45,234 nt of DNA from Acidimicrobiales bacterium (GCA_020629375.1 JAHDDK010000029.1:1609-46842); one strand, 5' to 3'. Positions 9,501-18,640 are shown, numbered from the stretch's first letter. Program-made: numbers and translations. Notes: generated from the letters alone by a model not told the origin.

Positions 9501-12500
9501 AATGGCGAGATCGTCTTCACCGTGCAGGCAGACGGCAACGCTCCCGGCGACACGTATTCGAACCGGTTCGGCGCGTTCACGCCATCGATCGAGGCGCTGC
9601 TGCTTCGCTCCAACACCCCAACCGTGGTCGTCCCCGAGTACTCGGTCGGTGACGTTCTCTTTGCCGATCTCAACGCCGACGGCGATCGTGATGCAGGAGA
9701 ACCCGGCGTTCCCGGTGTCGTCGTCGAACTCCGGACGTCGACCGACGCTCTTGTCGACAGCGTGACGACGGACCCGAATGGCCGCTACTTGTTCGACGGA
9801 CTCGGTTCGGGGACATACCGGGTTGTCGTTCCGGCCGCCGAACTGTCCGGATCACTGAATGGCTGGAGCGTCGCTCCCAATCCGGAAGCGGACGTCGACA
9901 CCGACCGCAACGAAGCCTTCGACCATCACGGCGCCCTCATCGGCGGTCGCATCGAGACCGGTCTTGTGACGCTCGAGCCCGTAGCCGGAGCGGCCGGCCT
10001 TGAGCCGGTGAGCGACGACATTGCAGGAATCGACCCGAACACCGGCGACACCCGATCGAACCTGACGGTCGACCTGGCGGTCGTTCCCCCGCCCGAGCTC
10101 GTCATCGAGAAGCAGATCTGCACGACGACTGTTCTGGCCGATTGCGACGAGACCGACGATGGCGATTGGGACGAGTTCCTCCTCGCGGACTTCGGCGACG
10201 TCGTGCGGTGGAGGATCACCCTCACCAACACGGGGTCGACGGCGTTGACCGACGTCACGGCGACCGATGCGCTCGAGTCCGGATGCGACCTTGCGTCGAC
10301 GACGCTTGTGGCCGGATCATCCGAGGTGTGGACCTGCGATACCGCGCTCGGCGCGGCCACCGTCGGTTTCGAGAACTCCATTACTGCGTCGGGTGACGAC
10401 CCGGTCTCGACGAGCGCAAGCGACACCGACACCGCCGAGGTTGCGTTGCCGTCGTCGACACCGGAGGCACGGATCTTCAAGGAGGTATGCGTCTCGTCGG
10501 CGCTCGCCGACTGCGATCTCGCAAACGACGCTGACTGGACGGCGACGGTCGCTGTTCCCCAGGGCGCGCCGTCGCATTGGCGCATCCGCGTTTCGAACAC
10601 TGGCAACCACAACCTCGTCGGCGTTGCCGTCACCGACCCGAACGTGCCGGCGTGCGACCAGGCCATCGGCAGCCTCAACATTGGGGCCACTGTGGTTCAC
10701 GGGTGCACCCTCGACCCGGTCAACGCAGACACGACCAACACGGCCGAGGTCGATGGCCGTTCGGTGATCGACGGCACCCTCGTGAACGACTCGGCATCGG
10801 CGACCGTCACGGTCCTCGAGTCGTCCCTGCTCGTCGTCAAGGAGGTCTGCACCGAGGCAGACATCGCGACCTGCGACGGATCGGTCGACGCCCTCTGGGA
10901 CGAGACCGTGGCCGTGCCGTGGGACGATGACACCGCATGGCGCATTCGCGTCACCAACGACGGGGCCGTGCCGTTGTCGGCGGTGGCGCTTACCGACGCC
11001 GCCGAATCCTCTTGTGACACGGCCATTGGCGCATTGGCCGTCGGTGAGACGGCAACTGTGACGTGCACAACGAGCAACGTGCAGGCGCAGATCGACAATG
11101 AAGCGGTCGTCGTCGCCACACCGCCGTTCGGAGCAAACATCTCCGACTCCGATGATGCAACGACGACCCTGGTGCCCGCCTCGAACGCCATCCAGATCTC
11201 CAAGCAAGTCTGCACCGAGGCCACCCTCGCGGCGTGCGATCCGGCCGACGACGACGCCTGGGGAGAATCGCACTCGGTGGCGACCGGAGGCACCGTTCGC
11301 TGGCGAATCGGCATTGAGAACCTCGGCAATCGTCCGCTGTCCAATGTGGTGGTCACCGACGCTCTCGAACCCAACTGTGACACCACCGTCGCCGGGGGGC
11401 TGCCGATCGGCGAATCGACGCAATACACCTGTGACACCTCGCCGCTGACTGGCGCGGTGCCCAACTCGATCGCGGTTGCGTCTCAGGATCCCGACGGCGC
11501 TGCGGTCAACCACAGCGATTCGGCATCCGCAAACGTCCTGATCCCCGACATTGAGATCTCGAAGGAGATCTGTGTCGTCGACCCCGTCGCCAACTGTGAC
11601 GAAGCAGACGACGCCGATTGGGCGGAGACCGCGGTCGCGGGGTGGGCAGACACGGTTCGATGGCGCATCATCGTGGAGAACACCGGCGAGACCGACCTGA
11701 CCGGCGTTGCCGTGACCGACGCGGTCGCTCCTGGGTGCGATCGAACGATCGGCGGGCTCGCCGAAGCGGACACCTCGGTGTACACCTGCGACCTGGCGAA
11801 CATCACGGCTGATGCGACAAACACGGCAACGGTCGTGGGTACACCGCCCGCCGGAGCGAACGTCTCCGGCAACGACACCGCCGACGTGGTGCTCGAAGCC
11901 GCATCGCCTGGCGTGACGATCACCAAACAGGTCTGCGTCGAGGCGAATGTCGCCGCCTGTGACACCGCAGTCGACGCGGACTGGGGCAACACCCAGTCGG
12001 TACCGCTCGACGGTCCAGCTGCGTGGCGCATCCTCGTCGAGAACACCGGCAACCGCCCGCTCACGGCGACCGTGACCGACGCGAACGAGGCGTCGTGCGA
12101 TTGGTCGGGAGCCCTGGCGATCGGCGCCGACCACGTCATCGCCTGTCAGACCGCATCGTTGGCTGCTGATGTCACGAACACGGCGACGGTCTCGGCGACC
12201 GATCCGGACTCCACAGTCGTCACCGCCACCGACTCGGCAGACGCCACCACGCTGATCCCGGGTGTCGACGTATCGAAGCAGGTCTGCATCGAACTGAACC
12301 CAGCCGACTGTGATGTCGCAGTTGCAGCCGATTGGGCCGAGACCACCACGGTCGCTTGGGACGGCACCGTTGTCTGGCGCATAGAGGTCGCCAATACCGG
12401 AGCGACCGCGCTCACCGACGTGACGGTCACCGACGCCGTCGAGCCATCATGTGATCGCACGGTCGGCGCTCTCGCCGTAGGTTCATCGGACGTGGCCACC

Positions 12501-14900
12501 TGCCAGACGACGGCGGTGCAAGGCCCCGTCGCCAACTCGGCTTCGGTATCGGCGACCCCGCCGTTCTCTGCGGTTCTCAACGACGCCGACGGCGCGACGC
12601 TCGAACTCGTCGCGGCCGATCCCGCTGTCTCGATCGTCAAGCACGTATGCACTGAGGCTGATGTGGCGACGTGCGATGTCGCTGACGACACGATGTGGGG
12701 AGACACCCACGCGGTGGCACTCGACGGTCCCGTCGACTGGCGCATCGTCGTGTCGAACGACGGCAACCGACCCCTCGCTGGAGTCGCCGTCAGCGACCCG
12801 AACGAGCCCACGTGTAACTGGACCGGCTCACTTGCCATCGGAGCGCAACAGGTGATCTCGTGTTCGACGGGAGCCCTTTCTGCCGATGTCACGAATACAG
12901 CAACCGTGATTGGCTCCGACCCGGACAACACCATGGTGTCCGCAAGCGACACGGCGGAGGCGACCGTGCTCGTGCCGTCGGTGGCCGTGACGAAGCAGAT
13001 CTGCACCGAAACGGTCGCCATCGACTGCGATCCCGGCGACCCGACTGACTGGGCGGCCACACACGCCCTGCCGTGGGACGGCGTTGCGGTGTGGCGCATC
13101 GAGGTGCACAACGACGGAGCAACACCGCTGTCGAATGTGGTCGCCACCGACCTTGTCGAACCGTCCTGTGCGCAGACGTCTGCGAGCATGGCCGTTGGCG
13201 AGCGGGTGGTGTGGACGTGTCAGACGAGCGGCATTCAAGCGGCGATCGACAACACGGTCGAGGCCATCGCCACGCCGCCATTCTCTGCAGCCGAAACGGG
13301 TGCTGCGACGGCGTCGGCTGTGGTGATCGCTGCCGAGCCGGTGATTCAACTTCGCAAGGACACCTGTGTTCTCGAGGATCTCGCCTCCTGTGACGTTGCC
13401 GATGATGCGCATTGGGCGGCGAGTACCAATCGCCCACAGGACGGCCCGGCCACGTGGCGACTCGTCGTCACCAACGCCGGCAATCGCCCGCTCGACCCCG
13501 TGGTCGTCGTAGATCCTGTCGAACCAAGCTGCGACTGGTCCGGATCTCTGGCAATCGGCGAGAGCCAAGCCTGGATCTGCACGACCGCAGAGGTCAGCGC
13601 CGACACCACGAACGAAGCGTCTGCCACCGGCGTCACCCCGGACCTCACCGAGGTGTCGGCGACGGCCCAGTCTGTCGTGATTGCCGATCTCGCCGCAATC
13701 TCGGTGACCAAGGACATTTGCAACCGCAGCGATGTCGATTCGTGTGACCCCGCCGACGATTCGATGTGGGCAAACGTCCTCGCTGCCGACTTCGACGACA
13801 CCGTCGAATGGCGCATCACCGTGACGAACGACGGTGCGGTTCCGCTCACCGGAGTCACGATCGCCGATGCGGTCGAGCCGACCTGCGATGCCATCGTTGG
13901 TGCACTGATCCCGGGGGATTCGGTCGTGATGACGTGTCGCACAGGCATGGCCGGTGTCGATGTCGTGAACGAGGCCGTCGCATCCGGCACTCCTCCGTTC
14001 GCTGCGGCGGTGTCGTCGAGCGATGCGGCCTCCGCCGAACTGGGAGGCATCGACATTGCGGTCGACTTGGTCATCGACGACATGCTCCTGCCGCCGGGCG
14101 GTGTCACGACCGGCACGATCACGGTCTCGAACCCCGGTGCGTTCGACGCGACAGCCGTCCAACAAGAACTCTCGTTGCCGACCGGATTGACGCTCACATC
14201 GAACGGCGGCGCATTGAACTTCACCGGAGGCTCACTCGCCGTCGACATCGCCGACCTGATCGGCCTGCTCGAGGTGGGTGACACCGCCGTGTACACGATC
14301 GAACTCACGACCGACCCCGGTCTCGCTCCGGGCACGACGCTCCCGGTGTCGTCCACCGTCTGGACCACAGTGGGCGACGACGTCGTCGCCGCCAATGACG
14401 TGTCGAACGGCGTGATCACGATCACCGACCCCGAAGCAGACCTCGAGATCGAGATCGAGGGCGATCGTGACAGGATCACGGTCACCGTCACGCACATCGG
14501 CGGCCCATCGCCGGTGAGTCCGGTCGTGGTCATCCCGATTCCAGCTGGCGTGACGATCGATCGCCTCCCGGACGAGTGCACGATCGCCGACGGGGAGATC
14601 ACGTGCATCCTCGGGGAGTTCTCGCCCGGTGACACTCAGGCTCTCGTATTCGACGTGTCGACGAGTGGCGGCCCGACGTGGGCCCCGACCGTGTCGCACT
14701 CCGGGACCGACCCTGAGCTGCCGAACAACGTCGCCGAACTCACCCTCGACGCCCCACCACCGCCTGCGATCGCCTTCACCGGCCGCGAGTCGGGGCGGTT
14801 GGCTGGCCTGTCGCTGCTGTTGTTGGGTGCCGGTGGGTTGTTCCTCCTGGCCGCCCGACGCAGAGACGACGACGAGTCCGAAACTACGCTGGGGACATGA
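6555..14900 (+). CDS. Giant secreted DUF11-type repeat protein with C-terminal wall/membrane anchor
   Basis: 2781 residues. A signal peptide (basic start, hydrophobic core, AAAAGG end) covers about residues 1-47. Then comes about 980 residues of adhesin-like beta-rich sequence. An SdrD-B/Cna-B-like domain at about 1028-1100 ('LFADLNADGDRDAGEPGVPGV', then 'NGRYLFDGLGSGTYRV') is followed by eleven DUF11-like repeats of about 120 residues (1180-2498), two further DUF11-like domains, and a sortase-like end: 'IAFTG', a hydrophobic helix and RRR. IAFTG resembles the LAxTG class. Every one of the eleven repeats has four cysteines and a WRI/WRL strand. The protein is probably a surface stalk, adhesin or S-layer-like component. 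It follows the conservon and is coupled to the methyltransferase gene by an ATGA overlap. Family membership is clear; the role is inferred. Confidence 0.88.
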   Translation: MKLETRRAIAVATRRRRQPAMAVLVIVAVFGATLSVGPGAIGTAAAAGGTLGISIATGIDDGTSPFDADDNPGHDSGPSNNIVRTEDTVTYPWTIDLSGLGGADAPQNVVLEQTITSSDGATPYFDIMPAICGTGTNPSTGLPYAPQSSVTDVPGGQLLVCNIGALLENQSATFSVRAKVDGSSTNGSTVESEQVVRGYDENGIEGSTPGTFDNDAVTDVTVSALPNFDLEWLTYQWENITYRGGEPGFRNYWFFHINIPPGVGSEALADPITFNVDLDTVSPGPGQATGWVWDNNCQAWVGTGALPYPYDNGVYAQHRSLVDGGTVTCAQPGGAESTINVTVTGADTRGTRFPTESFTGNALSDNMVITGRVNTWVPVSAVDAADGIMGNNAGTLRVRLCSSDFSPLSLSGQANVGNDPANDCRERNLTIRVADSTQIYANEAVQNDASANDWMQSTTGHHQGTGTVHPDDRFSMWHHMTNVGVLPWENPIVCRTIDNALIRFEENPNAWADPNKLVEWRVLYTNMGTKADWVLEFASGSNGGTPGGWGIDHLSGGRNATTGLYQSADLSPLRSGSCFDEDADPTWGWTTQTELHDPVNGIPLDEITKYRIRPIDPSTTVFGAGGRIDSEPYIVARQLFNGGPNDGMEIPAGVLFQSNVRTHADNFNTTSGYNANTDGGSRGDRVIFSQVAVRTAIEPSFNVVNGAVLAGTKVRLTTEPSLEWYAETGGLQDARNVRSVVTLPDRLVYDPSCTTNPPDLVEFDTPTVGETRLTWFHGDHPVNATIAPQEFCVLVSPFSTEGEIIEVESVVSADNDASPEVLRRDTLELEIQTAGKLGVLKEVDSGYDTVNSDQVWTVSYLNGSPFQLAPLDVIDVLPFTGDGVGLGGRSQRNPGSDYSGTLALTGAPTSDVAGDLRYTSRNAFDVDFDPRADSNNGAGAAPTTWCLEADFGQPDCPTGWADVTAWRFTMSNDWTPVGQPGSNGEIVFTVQADGNAPGDTYSNRFGAFTPSIEALLLRSNTPTVVVPEYSVGDVLFADLNADGDRDAGEPGVPGVVVELRTSTDALVDSVTTDPNGRYLFDGLGSGTYRVVVPAAELSGSLNGWSVAPNPEADVDTDRNEAFDHHGALIGGRIETGLVTLEPVAGAAGLEPVSDDIAGIDPNTGDTRSNLTVDLAVVPPPELVIEKQICTTTVLADCDETDDGDWDEFLLADFGDVVRWRITLTNTGSTALTDVTATDALESGCDLASTTLVAGSSEVWTCDTALGAATVGFENSITASGDDPVSTSASDTDTAEVALPSSTPEARIFKEVCVSSALADCDLANDADWTATVAVPQGAPSHWRIRVSNTGNHNLVGVAVTDPNVPACDQAIGSLNIGATVVHGCTLDPVNADTTNTAEVDGRSVIDGTLVNDSASATVTVLESSLLVVKEVCTEADIATCDGSVDALWDETVAVPWDDDTAWRIRVTNDGAVPLSAVALTDAAESSCDTAIGALAVGETATVTCTTSNVQAQIDNEAVVVATPPFGANISDSDDATTTLVPASNAIQISKQVCTEATLAACDPADDDAWGESHSVATGGTVRWRIGIENLGNRPLSNVVVTDALEPNCDTTVAGGLPIGESTQYTCDTSPLTGAVPNSIAVASQDPDGAAVNHSDSASANVLIPDIEISKEICVVDPVANCDEADDADWAETAVAGWADTVRWRIIVENTGETDLTGVAVTDAVAPGCDRTIGGLAEADTSVYTCDLANITADATNTATVVGTPPAGANVSGNDTADVVLEAASPGVTITKQVCVEANVAACDTAVDADWGNTQSVPLDGPAAWRILVENTGNRPLTATVTDANEASCDWSGALAIGADHVIACQTASLAADVTNTATVSATDPDSTVVTATDSADATTLIPGVDVSKQVCIELNPADCDVAVAADWAETTTVAWDGTVVWRIEVANTGATALTDVTVTDAVEPSCDRTVGALAVGSSDVATCQTTAVQGPVANSASVSATPPFSAVLNDADGATLELVAADPAVSIVKHVCTEADVATCDVADDTMWGDTHAVALDGPVDWRIVVSNDGNRPLAGVAVSDPNEPTCNWTGSLAIGAQQVISCSTGALSADVTNTATVIGSDPDNTMVSASDTAEATVLVPSVAVTKQICTETVAIDCDPGDPTDWAATHALPWDGVAVWRIEVHNDGATPLSNVVATDLVEPSCAQTSASMAVGERVVWTCQTSGIQAAIDNTVEAIATPPFSAAETGAATASAVVIAAEPVIQLRKDTCVLEDLASCDVADDAHWAASTNRPQDGPATWRLVVTNAGNRPLDPVVVVDPVEPSCDWSGSLAIGESQAWICTTAEVSADTTNEASATGVTPDLTEVSATAQSVVIADLAAISVTKDICNRSDVDSCDPADDSMWANVLAADFDDTVEWRITVTNDGAVPLTGVTIADAVEPTCDAIVGALIPGDSVVMTCRTGMAGVDVVNEAVASGTPPFAAAVSSSDAASAELGGIDIAVDLVIDDMLLPPGGVTTGTITVSNPGAFDATAVQQELSLPTGLTLTSNGGALNFTGGSLAVDIADLIGLLEVGDTAVYTIELTTDPGLAPGTTLPVSSTVWTTVGDDVVAANDVSNGVITITDPEADLEIEIEGDRDRITVTVTHIGGPSPVSPVVVIPIPAGVTIDRLPDECTIADGEITCILGEFSPGDTQALVFDVSTSGGPTWAPTVSHSGTDPELPNNVAELTLDAPPPPAIAFTGRESGRLAGLSLLLLGAGGLFLLAARRRDDDESETTLGT
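10096..14048 (+). repeat. Eleven alternating A/B cysteine repeats of about 360 bp
   Basis: Repeats begin near 10096, 10468, 10828, 11188, 11551, 11914, 12262, 12628, 12979, 13342 and 13699. Each starts with a K-[QEDH]-x-C pattern, has exactly seven residues between the first and second cysteine, a WRI/WRL strand, a third Cys after the TDxxE strand and a fourth about 15-20 residues later. Even-numbered repeats carry N-x-G-N-[RH]-x-L. Odd-numbered repeats replace that Asn with A, S or E, and repeats 3, 5, 7, 9 and 11 have a TPP motif near their end. The real period is therefore two repeats, about 720 bp. Confidence 0.88.
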
Positions 14901-16438
14901 GTCGACGTTCAGGAGGACGCGCCGCCCGTCAGGCGTTGCGCGCCGCCGCACCACCAGCCGAAGCTCGTGCCGTCTGGCCAGGGCTCGCCGGCGGTTCGTA
15001 CAACCCGCTGTCCGAATCGGCGATGCAGGCCGTCTTCGACGCGGCACTCGATCTCCTCGAGCGGCTCGGCATGGGCCAAGCCCCACCCGAGTTCATCGAA
15101 CGTGTCACCGCAGCTGGAGGCTCGATCGACGAACACGGGAGACTCCTCTTCCCGTCGGACCTGGTGCGACACACGATCGACATCGCCGCCAAGGAATTCA
15201 CCCTCCACTCCTTCGACGGACAGAGCGGCCTCGACATCGGCGGCGACCGGGTGTACTACTCGACCGCTGGTGCGGGCGTCATGATGCTCGACCACGAGAC
15301 AAAGCGATTCCGGCACAGCACGCTTCAGGACGTGTACGACACCGGCCGGCTCGTCGACACGCTCGACAACATCGATATGTACATCCGCACGGTCGTTGCC
15401 CGCGACATGGAGACCGCTCGGATGCTCGATCTCAATTGGGCGTATGCGGTCATGGCAAGCACATCGAAGCCGGTCGGGACGTCGATGTTCGAACCCGGCC
15501 ACGTGCACGAGATCATCGCCATGTACGACATGGCGCTCGGGGGAGAGGGCGAGTTCGCGAAGCGTCCCTTCGCCCTCGCCAACAACACCTTCGTGGTGCC
15601 GCCACTCCGATTCGCCGAGGAATCTGCCCTCAGCCTCGCCGAACAAGCGCGGGTCGGGATTCCGATCACGTTGCTCTCGGCCGGACAGGCCGGCGCAACG
15701 TCTCCCGCTGCGCTTGCCGGCTCGCTCGCCCAAGCCCTCGCAGAGTGTCTCGCCGCGCTGGTCTGCGTGAATCTCATCTCGCCTGGCCATCCCTGCGTGA
15801 TGGGAATGTGGCCTTTCGTCTCTGACCTTCGCACTGGTGCGATGAGCGGAGGTAGCGGCGAAGAAGCGGTACTCAATGCCGCCTCGGCCCAGCTCATCAA
15901 CTGGATCGGTCTGCCCTCTGGCGTTGCGGCAGGGATGGCGGACTCCAAGCTCCCGGACAATCAGGCGGGTCACGAGAAGGCGCTCACCGTCGGCCTTGCC
16001 GCCCACGCGGGGTCGAACATCGTGTTCGAGTCGGCGGGCATGCTCGCCTCGATCATGGCGGGCTCTCATGAGGCGCTCGTCATCGACAACGACATGATCG
16101 GCGCTGTCGCCCGGACGGTGCGTGGGATCGAGATCGACGAGGGCACGCTTTCTACCCAAGTGATCGAAGAGGTCATCCGGGGCGAAGGTCATTTCCTCGG
16201 CCACGAGCAGACCCTGTCGATGATGCAGAGCGAGTACGTGTACCCCCTCGTCGGCGACCGCTTGAGCCCAGACGACTGGGTGGACGCCGGAGCGAAATCG
16301 GTCGAAGAGACCGCCCACGACTACGTCACGAGAACGCTCGCCAGCCATCTCCCGATGCACCTGGACCCGTCACGTGACGCCGCGATCCGCGAGGCGTTCC
16401 CGATCGAGCTTCCGCCACTCGCGTCGATGCGCGGCTGA
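14897..16438 (+). CDS. MttB-family (trimethylamine methyltransferase superfamily) protein, non-pyrrolysine
   Basis: 513 residues, full length for the MttB superfamily. Family sequence includes 'GSYNPLSESAMQAVFDAALDLLERLGMG' near the N-terminus, 'TSMFEPGHVHEI', 'GMADSKLPDNQAGHEK' and a C-terminal 'GHEQTLSMMQSEYVYP'. The frame is open throughout, so there is no in-frame TAG and no pyrrolysine. That places it with the methyltransferases acting on quaternary amines such as glycine betaine, or on substrates not yet known, that pass a methyl group to a corrinoid protein. No corrinoid protein or activating enzyme gene lies in the window. The ATG overlaps the stop of the giant surface protein (ATGA), so the two are co-translated although their roles look unrelated. 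Confidence 0.9.
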   Translation: MSRRSGGRAARQALRAAAPPAEARAVWPGLAGGSYNPLSESAMQAVFDAALDLLERLGMGQAPPEFIERVTAAGGSIDEHGRLLFPSDLVRHTIDIAAKEFTLHSFDGQSGLDIGGDRVYYSTAGAGVMMLDHETKRFRHSTLQDVYDTGRLVDTLDNIDMYIRTVVARDMETARMLDLNWAYAVMASTSKPVGTSMFEPGHVHEIIAMYDMALGGEGEFAKRPFALANNTFVVPPLRFAEESALSLAEQARVGIPITLLSAGQAGATSPAALAGSLAQALAECLAALVCVNLISPGHPCVMGMWPFVSDLRTGAMSGGSGEEAVLNAASAQLINWIGLPSGVAAGMADSKLPDNQAGHEKALTVGLAAHAGSNIVFESAGMLASIMAGSHEALVIDNDMIGAVARTVRGIEIDEGTLSTQVIEEVIRGEGHFLGHEQTLSMMQSEYVYPLVGDRLSPDDWVDAGAKSVEETAHDYVTRTLASHLPMHLDPSRDAAIREAFPIELPPLASMRG

Positions 16439-16445
16439 CCCGCCG

Positions 16446-17879
16446 TCAGCCGGCAGCGATGCTCTCGAGTCGCTTGGCGATCGACAACAGCGGTGCATCA
16501 GCGCCGATCGGGGCGACGAGCTGGAGCCCGACCGGCAGCCCGTTGACCATGCCGATTGGCAACGACAGCGCCGGGCACCCGGTCGGGGTGATCACGCAAC
16601 ACGACGACATCCATTCGAGGTAATCGTCTTGTTCGGCGCCGGCGATCTTGGTTGGATACTCGAGCTCGACGGGGAAGGGGAGCACCTGAGTCGTTGGCAG
16701 GGCGACGACGTCAACGTCGCCGAACGTGCGAACCATCTCGTGATGCAGCCGAGCCCGGCCGCCCTCTGCCCACAACACGTCGTCGACGGTGAGGCTCCGC
16801 CCGTACGCCACATTCTCCCTGACGGTCGCCTTGCACCGGTCGAGTTCGGCGCCGAGGTCGGCACCCAAGCCTCGGTAGCCAACGCCTCGAAGCACCCGAA
16901 AGATCTTCATTGCGTCGCCGAAATCAGGTTCGATCGGCTCGACGGCGATGAGGTTGTCCCGGGTCGAAAGCCCATCGAGGAAGGCTTGGCACGCTGCCAA
17001 GATCTGTGGCTCGCACACGAACGCTCCGAGGTCGCCGGCCCACCCGACGCGGAGGGCGCCTTCGTGTGACGCGACCGGACTGAATGTGCCGCCGGACTCG
17101 GGGAGGGAAAGCGGGTCGCCACGATGAGGTCCGGCGAGGGCGGAGAGTGCAAGCGCAACGTCGTCGATGCTCCTCCCCATCGGTCCGCGAACTGCGGAGC
17201 GGAGCAGGTGGCTCGACCGCTCGATCACGTCTGGGACGCGACCCAGCGTCGGCCGGAGGCCGATCACACCGCAGAACGCTGCGGGGTTGCGGAGCGAACC
17301 TCCCAAGTCACTCCCATCCGCAACCGGCAGCAGGTGCGAGGCGAGCGCGGCCGCAGCACCTCCCGACGATCCGCCAGCCGAACGGTCGAGGTTCCAGGGA
17401 TTGCGAGTCGTTCCGAACACGTCGTTGAAGGTGTGTGACCCGGTCCCGAACTCCGGCGTGTTGGTCTTGCCGACGATGAGTGCGCCGGCGGAGCGGAGGC
17501 GCTCTGCCACCAACCCATCGGCCTCCGCTGGAGCGTCGCCCGTGGTGACGCTTCCAAGTCGGGTCGGGAGCCCGGCGACGTCTTCGAGGTCCTTCACCGC
17601 TATGGGCAGGCCATGCAGCGGGCCGCGTCGATCCGATTGAGCGTCGAGTCCGCGAGCCTGCTCGAGGACCAATTCGGGGTCGACGGGCGAGACGATGGCG
17701 TTGATCGACGGGTTGAGGATGTCGATCCGGGTGAGGTACGCCTCAGCGACGTCGACGACCGCGAGTTCGCGGTTGGCGACGAGTGCCGCCAGCTCGGCGG
17801 CACTCAGGCTCGTGATCTCGTCGGGAGGGTCGACCGCGAGCCGCCAGCCAGGCCCGGGCACCGAGCCCGGGAGAGTCAT
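16446..17879 (-). CDS. Amidase signature-family hydrolase
   Basis: 477 residues from the ATG at 17879. The amidase-signature triad is visible: Lys in 'LPIAVKDLEDVAG', the cis-Ser in 'GGSSGGAAAALA' and the nucleophile Ser in 'DGSDLGGSLRNPAAFCGVIG'. The N-terminal region ('LSAAELAALVANRELAVVDVAEAYLTRI') and C-terminal 'TGCPALSLPIGMVNGLPVGLQLV' are standard. It hydrolyses a C-N amide bond of an unidentified substrate. It is not obviously GatA, since no gatB/gatC is present. Its ATG overlaps the stop of the upstream SDR gene, forming a two-gene operon, and its 3' end meets the methyltransferase gene tail to tail with seven bases between. Confidence 0.9.
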   Translation of the reverse strand: MTLPGSVPGPGWRLAVDPPDEITSLSAAELAALVANRELAVVDVAEAYLTRIDILNPSINAIVSPVDPELVLEQARGLDAQSDRRGPLHGLPIAVKDLEDVAGLPTRLGSVTTGDAPAEADGLVAERLRSAGALIVGKTNTPEFGTGSHTFNDVFGTTRNPWNLDRSAGGSSGGAAAALASHLLPVADGSDLGGSLRNPAAFCGVIGLRPTLGRVPDVIERSSHLLRSAVRGPMGRSIDDVALALSALAGPHRGDPLSLPESGGTFSPVASHEGALRVGWAGDLGAFVCEPQILAACQAFLDGLSTRDNLIAVEPIEPDFGDAMKIFRVLRGVGYRGLGADLGAELDRCKATVRENVAYGRSLTVDDVLWAEGGRARLHHEMVRTFGDVDVVALPTTQVLPFPVELEYPTKIAGAEQDDYLEWMSSCCVITPTGCPALSLPIGMVNGLPVGLQLVAPIGADAPLLSIAKRLESIAAG

Positions 17880-18640
17880 CAGCCTCGCCCCACATAGGGC
17901 ATCGCCGTGGCCATGACGGTCATCGACAACACATTCGCGTTGAGCGGCAACGACGCCATGTGGACGAACGACGCCGTCACGTTGGTCATGTCCATCGTCG
18001 GCTCGACGCGCATCGAGCCGTCCGCCTGACGGATGCCGGTCTCCATCTGCGCGGTCATGTCCGATGAGACGTTGCCGATGTCGATCTGGCCGCATGCGAT
18101 GTCGAATGGTCGACCATCGAGCGCGATCGAGCGTGTGAGACCGGTCATCGCGTGTTTGGTGGCCGTGTAGGCGACCGAGTGTGGGCGTGGCACGTGTGCC
18201 GACACCGAGCCGTTGTTGATGATGCGCCCACCCTGAGGGGATTGGGCGCGCATCGCGGCGAACGCTCGGCGGGCGCAGAGGAACGCTCCGGTGAGGTTGA
18301 CGTCGACGGCTTGTCGCCAGTTGTCGGGGGTGACGTCGTCGATCGTGGCGCCGGTCGGAAAGAAGCCTGCGTTGTTGAACAGCAGGTCGATTCGCCCCGT
18401 CCAGGCTTGGGCTTCGTCGAAGAGTCGGTCGACATCGGCGTCGTCGGAAACATCGGCAACGACCGGACGCATGTGGTCGTTCGGACCGAGAGCGCATGCC
18501 TCGACCAGATCGGCTTTGGTGCGTCCCGCGACGACGACGTTCCATCCGGCGTCCGCGAGTCCGAGGGCACACGCTCGCCCGATCCCTCGTCCACCGCCGG
18601 TCACGACCGCTACCTGTCGCGTATGCGCGCTCAACGACAT
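17879..18640 (-). CDS. Short-chain dehydrogenase/reductase
   Basis: 253 residues, a classical SDR. The cofactor motif is 'TGGGRGIG' (about 14-21), then an NNAG motif in 'LLFNNAGFF', the catalytic Ser region 'NNGSVSAHVP' and the YxxxK pair in 'AYTATKHAMTG'. The Arg in 'VAGRTKADL' after the second strand suggests NADP preference (inference). It is the first gene of an SDR-amidase operon, coupled by an ATGA overlap at 17877-17881. TAGCTT lies seven bases before the start and no Shine-Dalgarno sequence is seen. The substrate is unknown; pairing with an amidase suggests catabolism of an amide- or lactam-containing compound. Confidence 0.9.
   Translation of the reverse strand: MSLSAHTRQVAVVTGGGRGIGRACALGLADAGWNVVVAGRTKADLVEACALGPNDHMRPVVADVSDDADVDRLFDEAQAWTGRIDLLFNNAGFFPTGATIDDVTPDNWRQAVDVNLTGAFLCARRAFAAMRAQSPQGGRIINNGSVSAHVPRPHSVAYTATKHAMTGLTRSIALDGRPFDIACGQIDIGNVSSDMTAQMETGIRQADGSMRVEPTMDMTNVTASFVHMASLPLNANVLSMTVMATAMPYVGRG

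Noticed and set aside
10317..14165. Long minus-strand reading frames opposite the giant repeat protein (605, 347 and 445 codons)
   Set aside because: They are high-G+C antisense shadows whose length follows from the repeated plus-strand codons; their translations show Arg-rich or Val/Ser-rich low-information sequence and no domain.
14897..16438. Pyrrolysine-containing trimethylamine methyltransferase
   Set aside because: The frame is open from ATG to the final TGA with no in-frame TAG, and no pyl genes are in the window.
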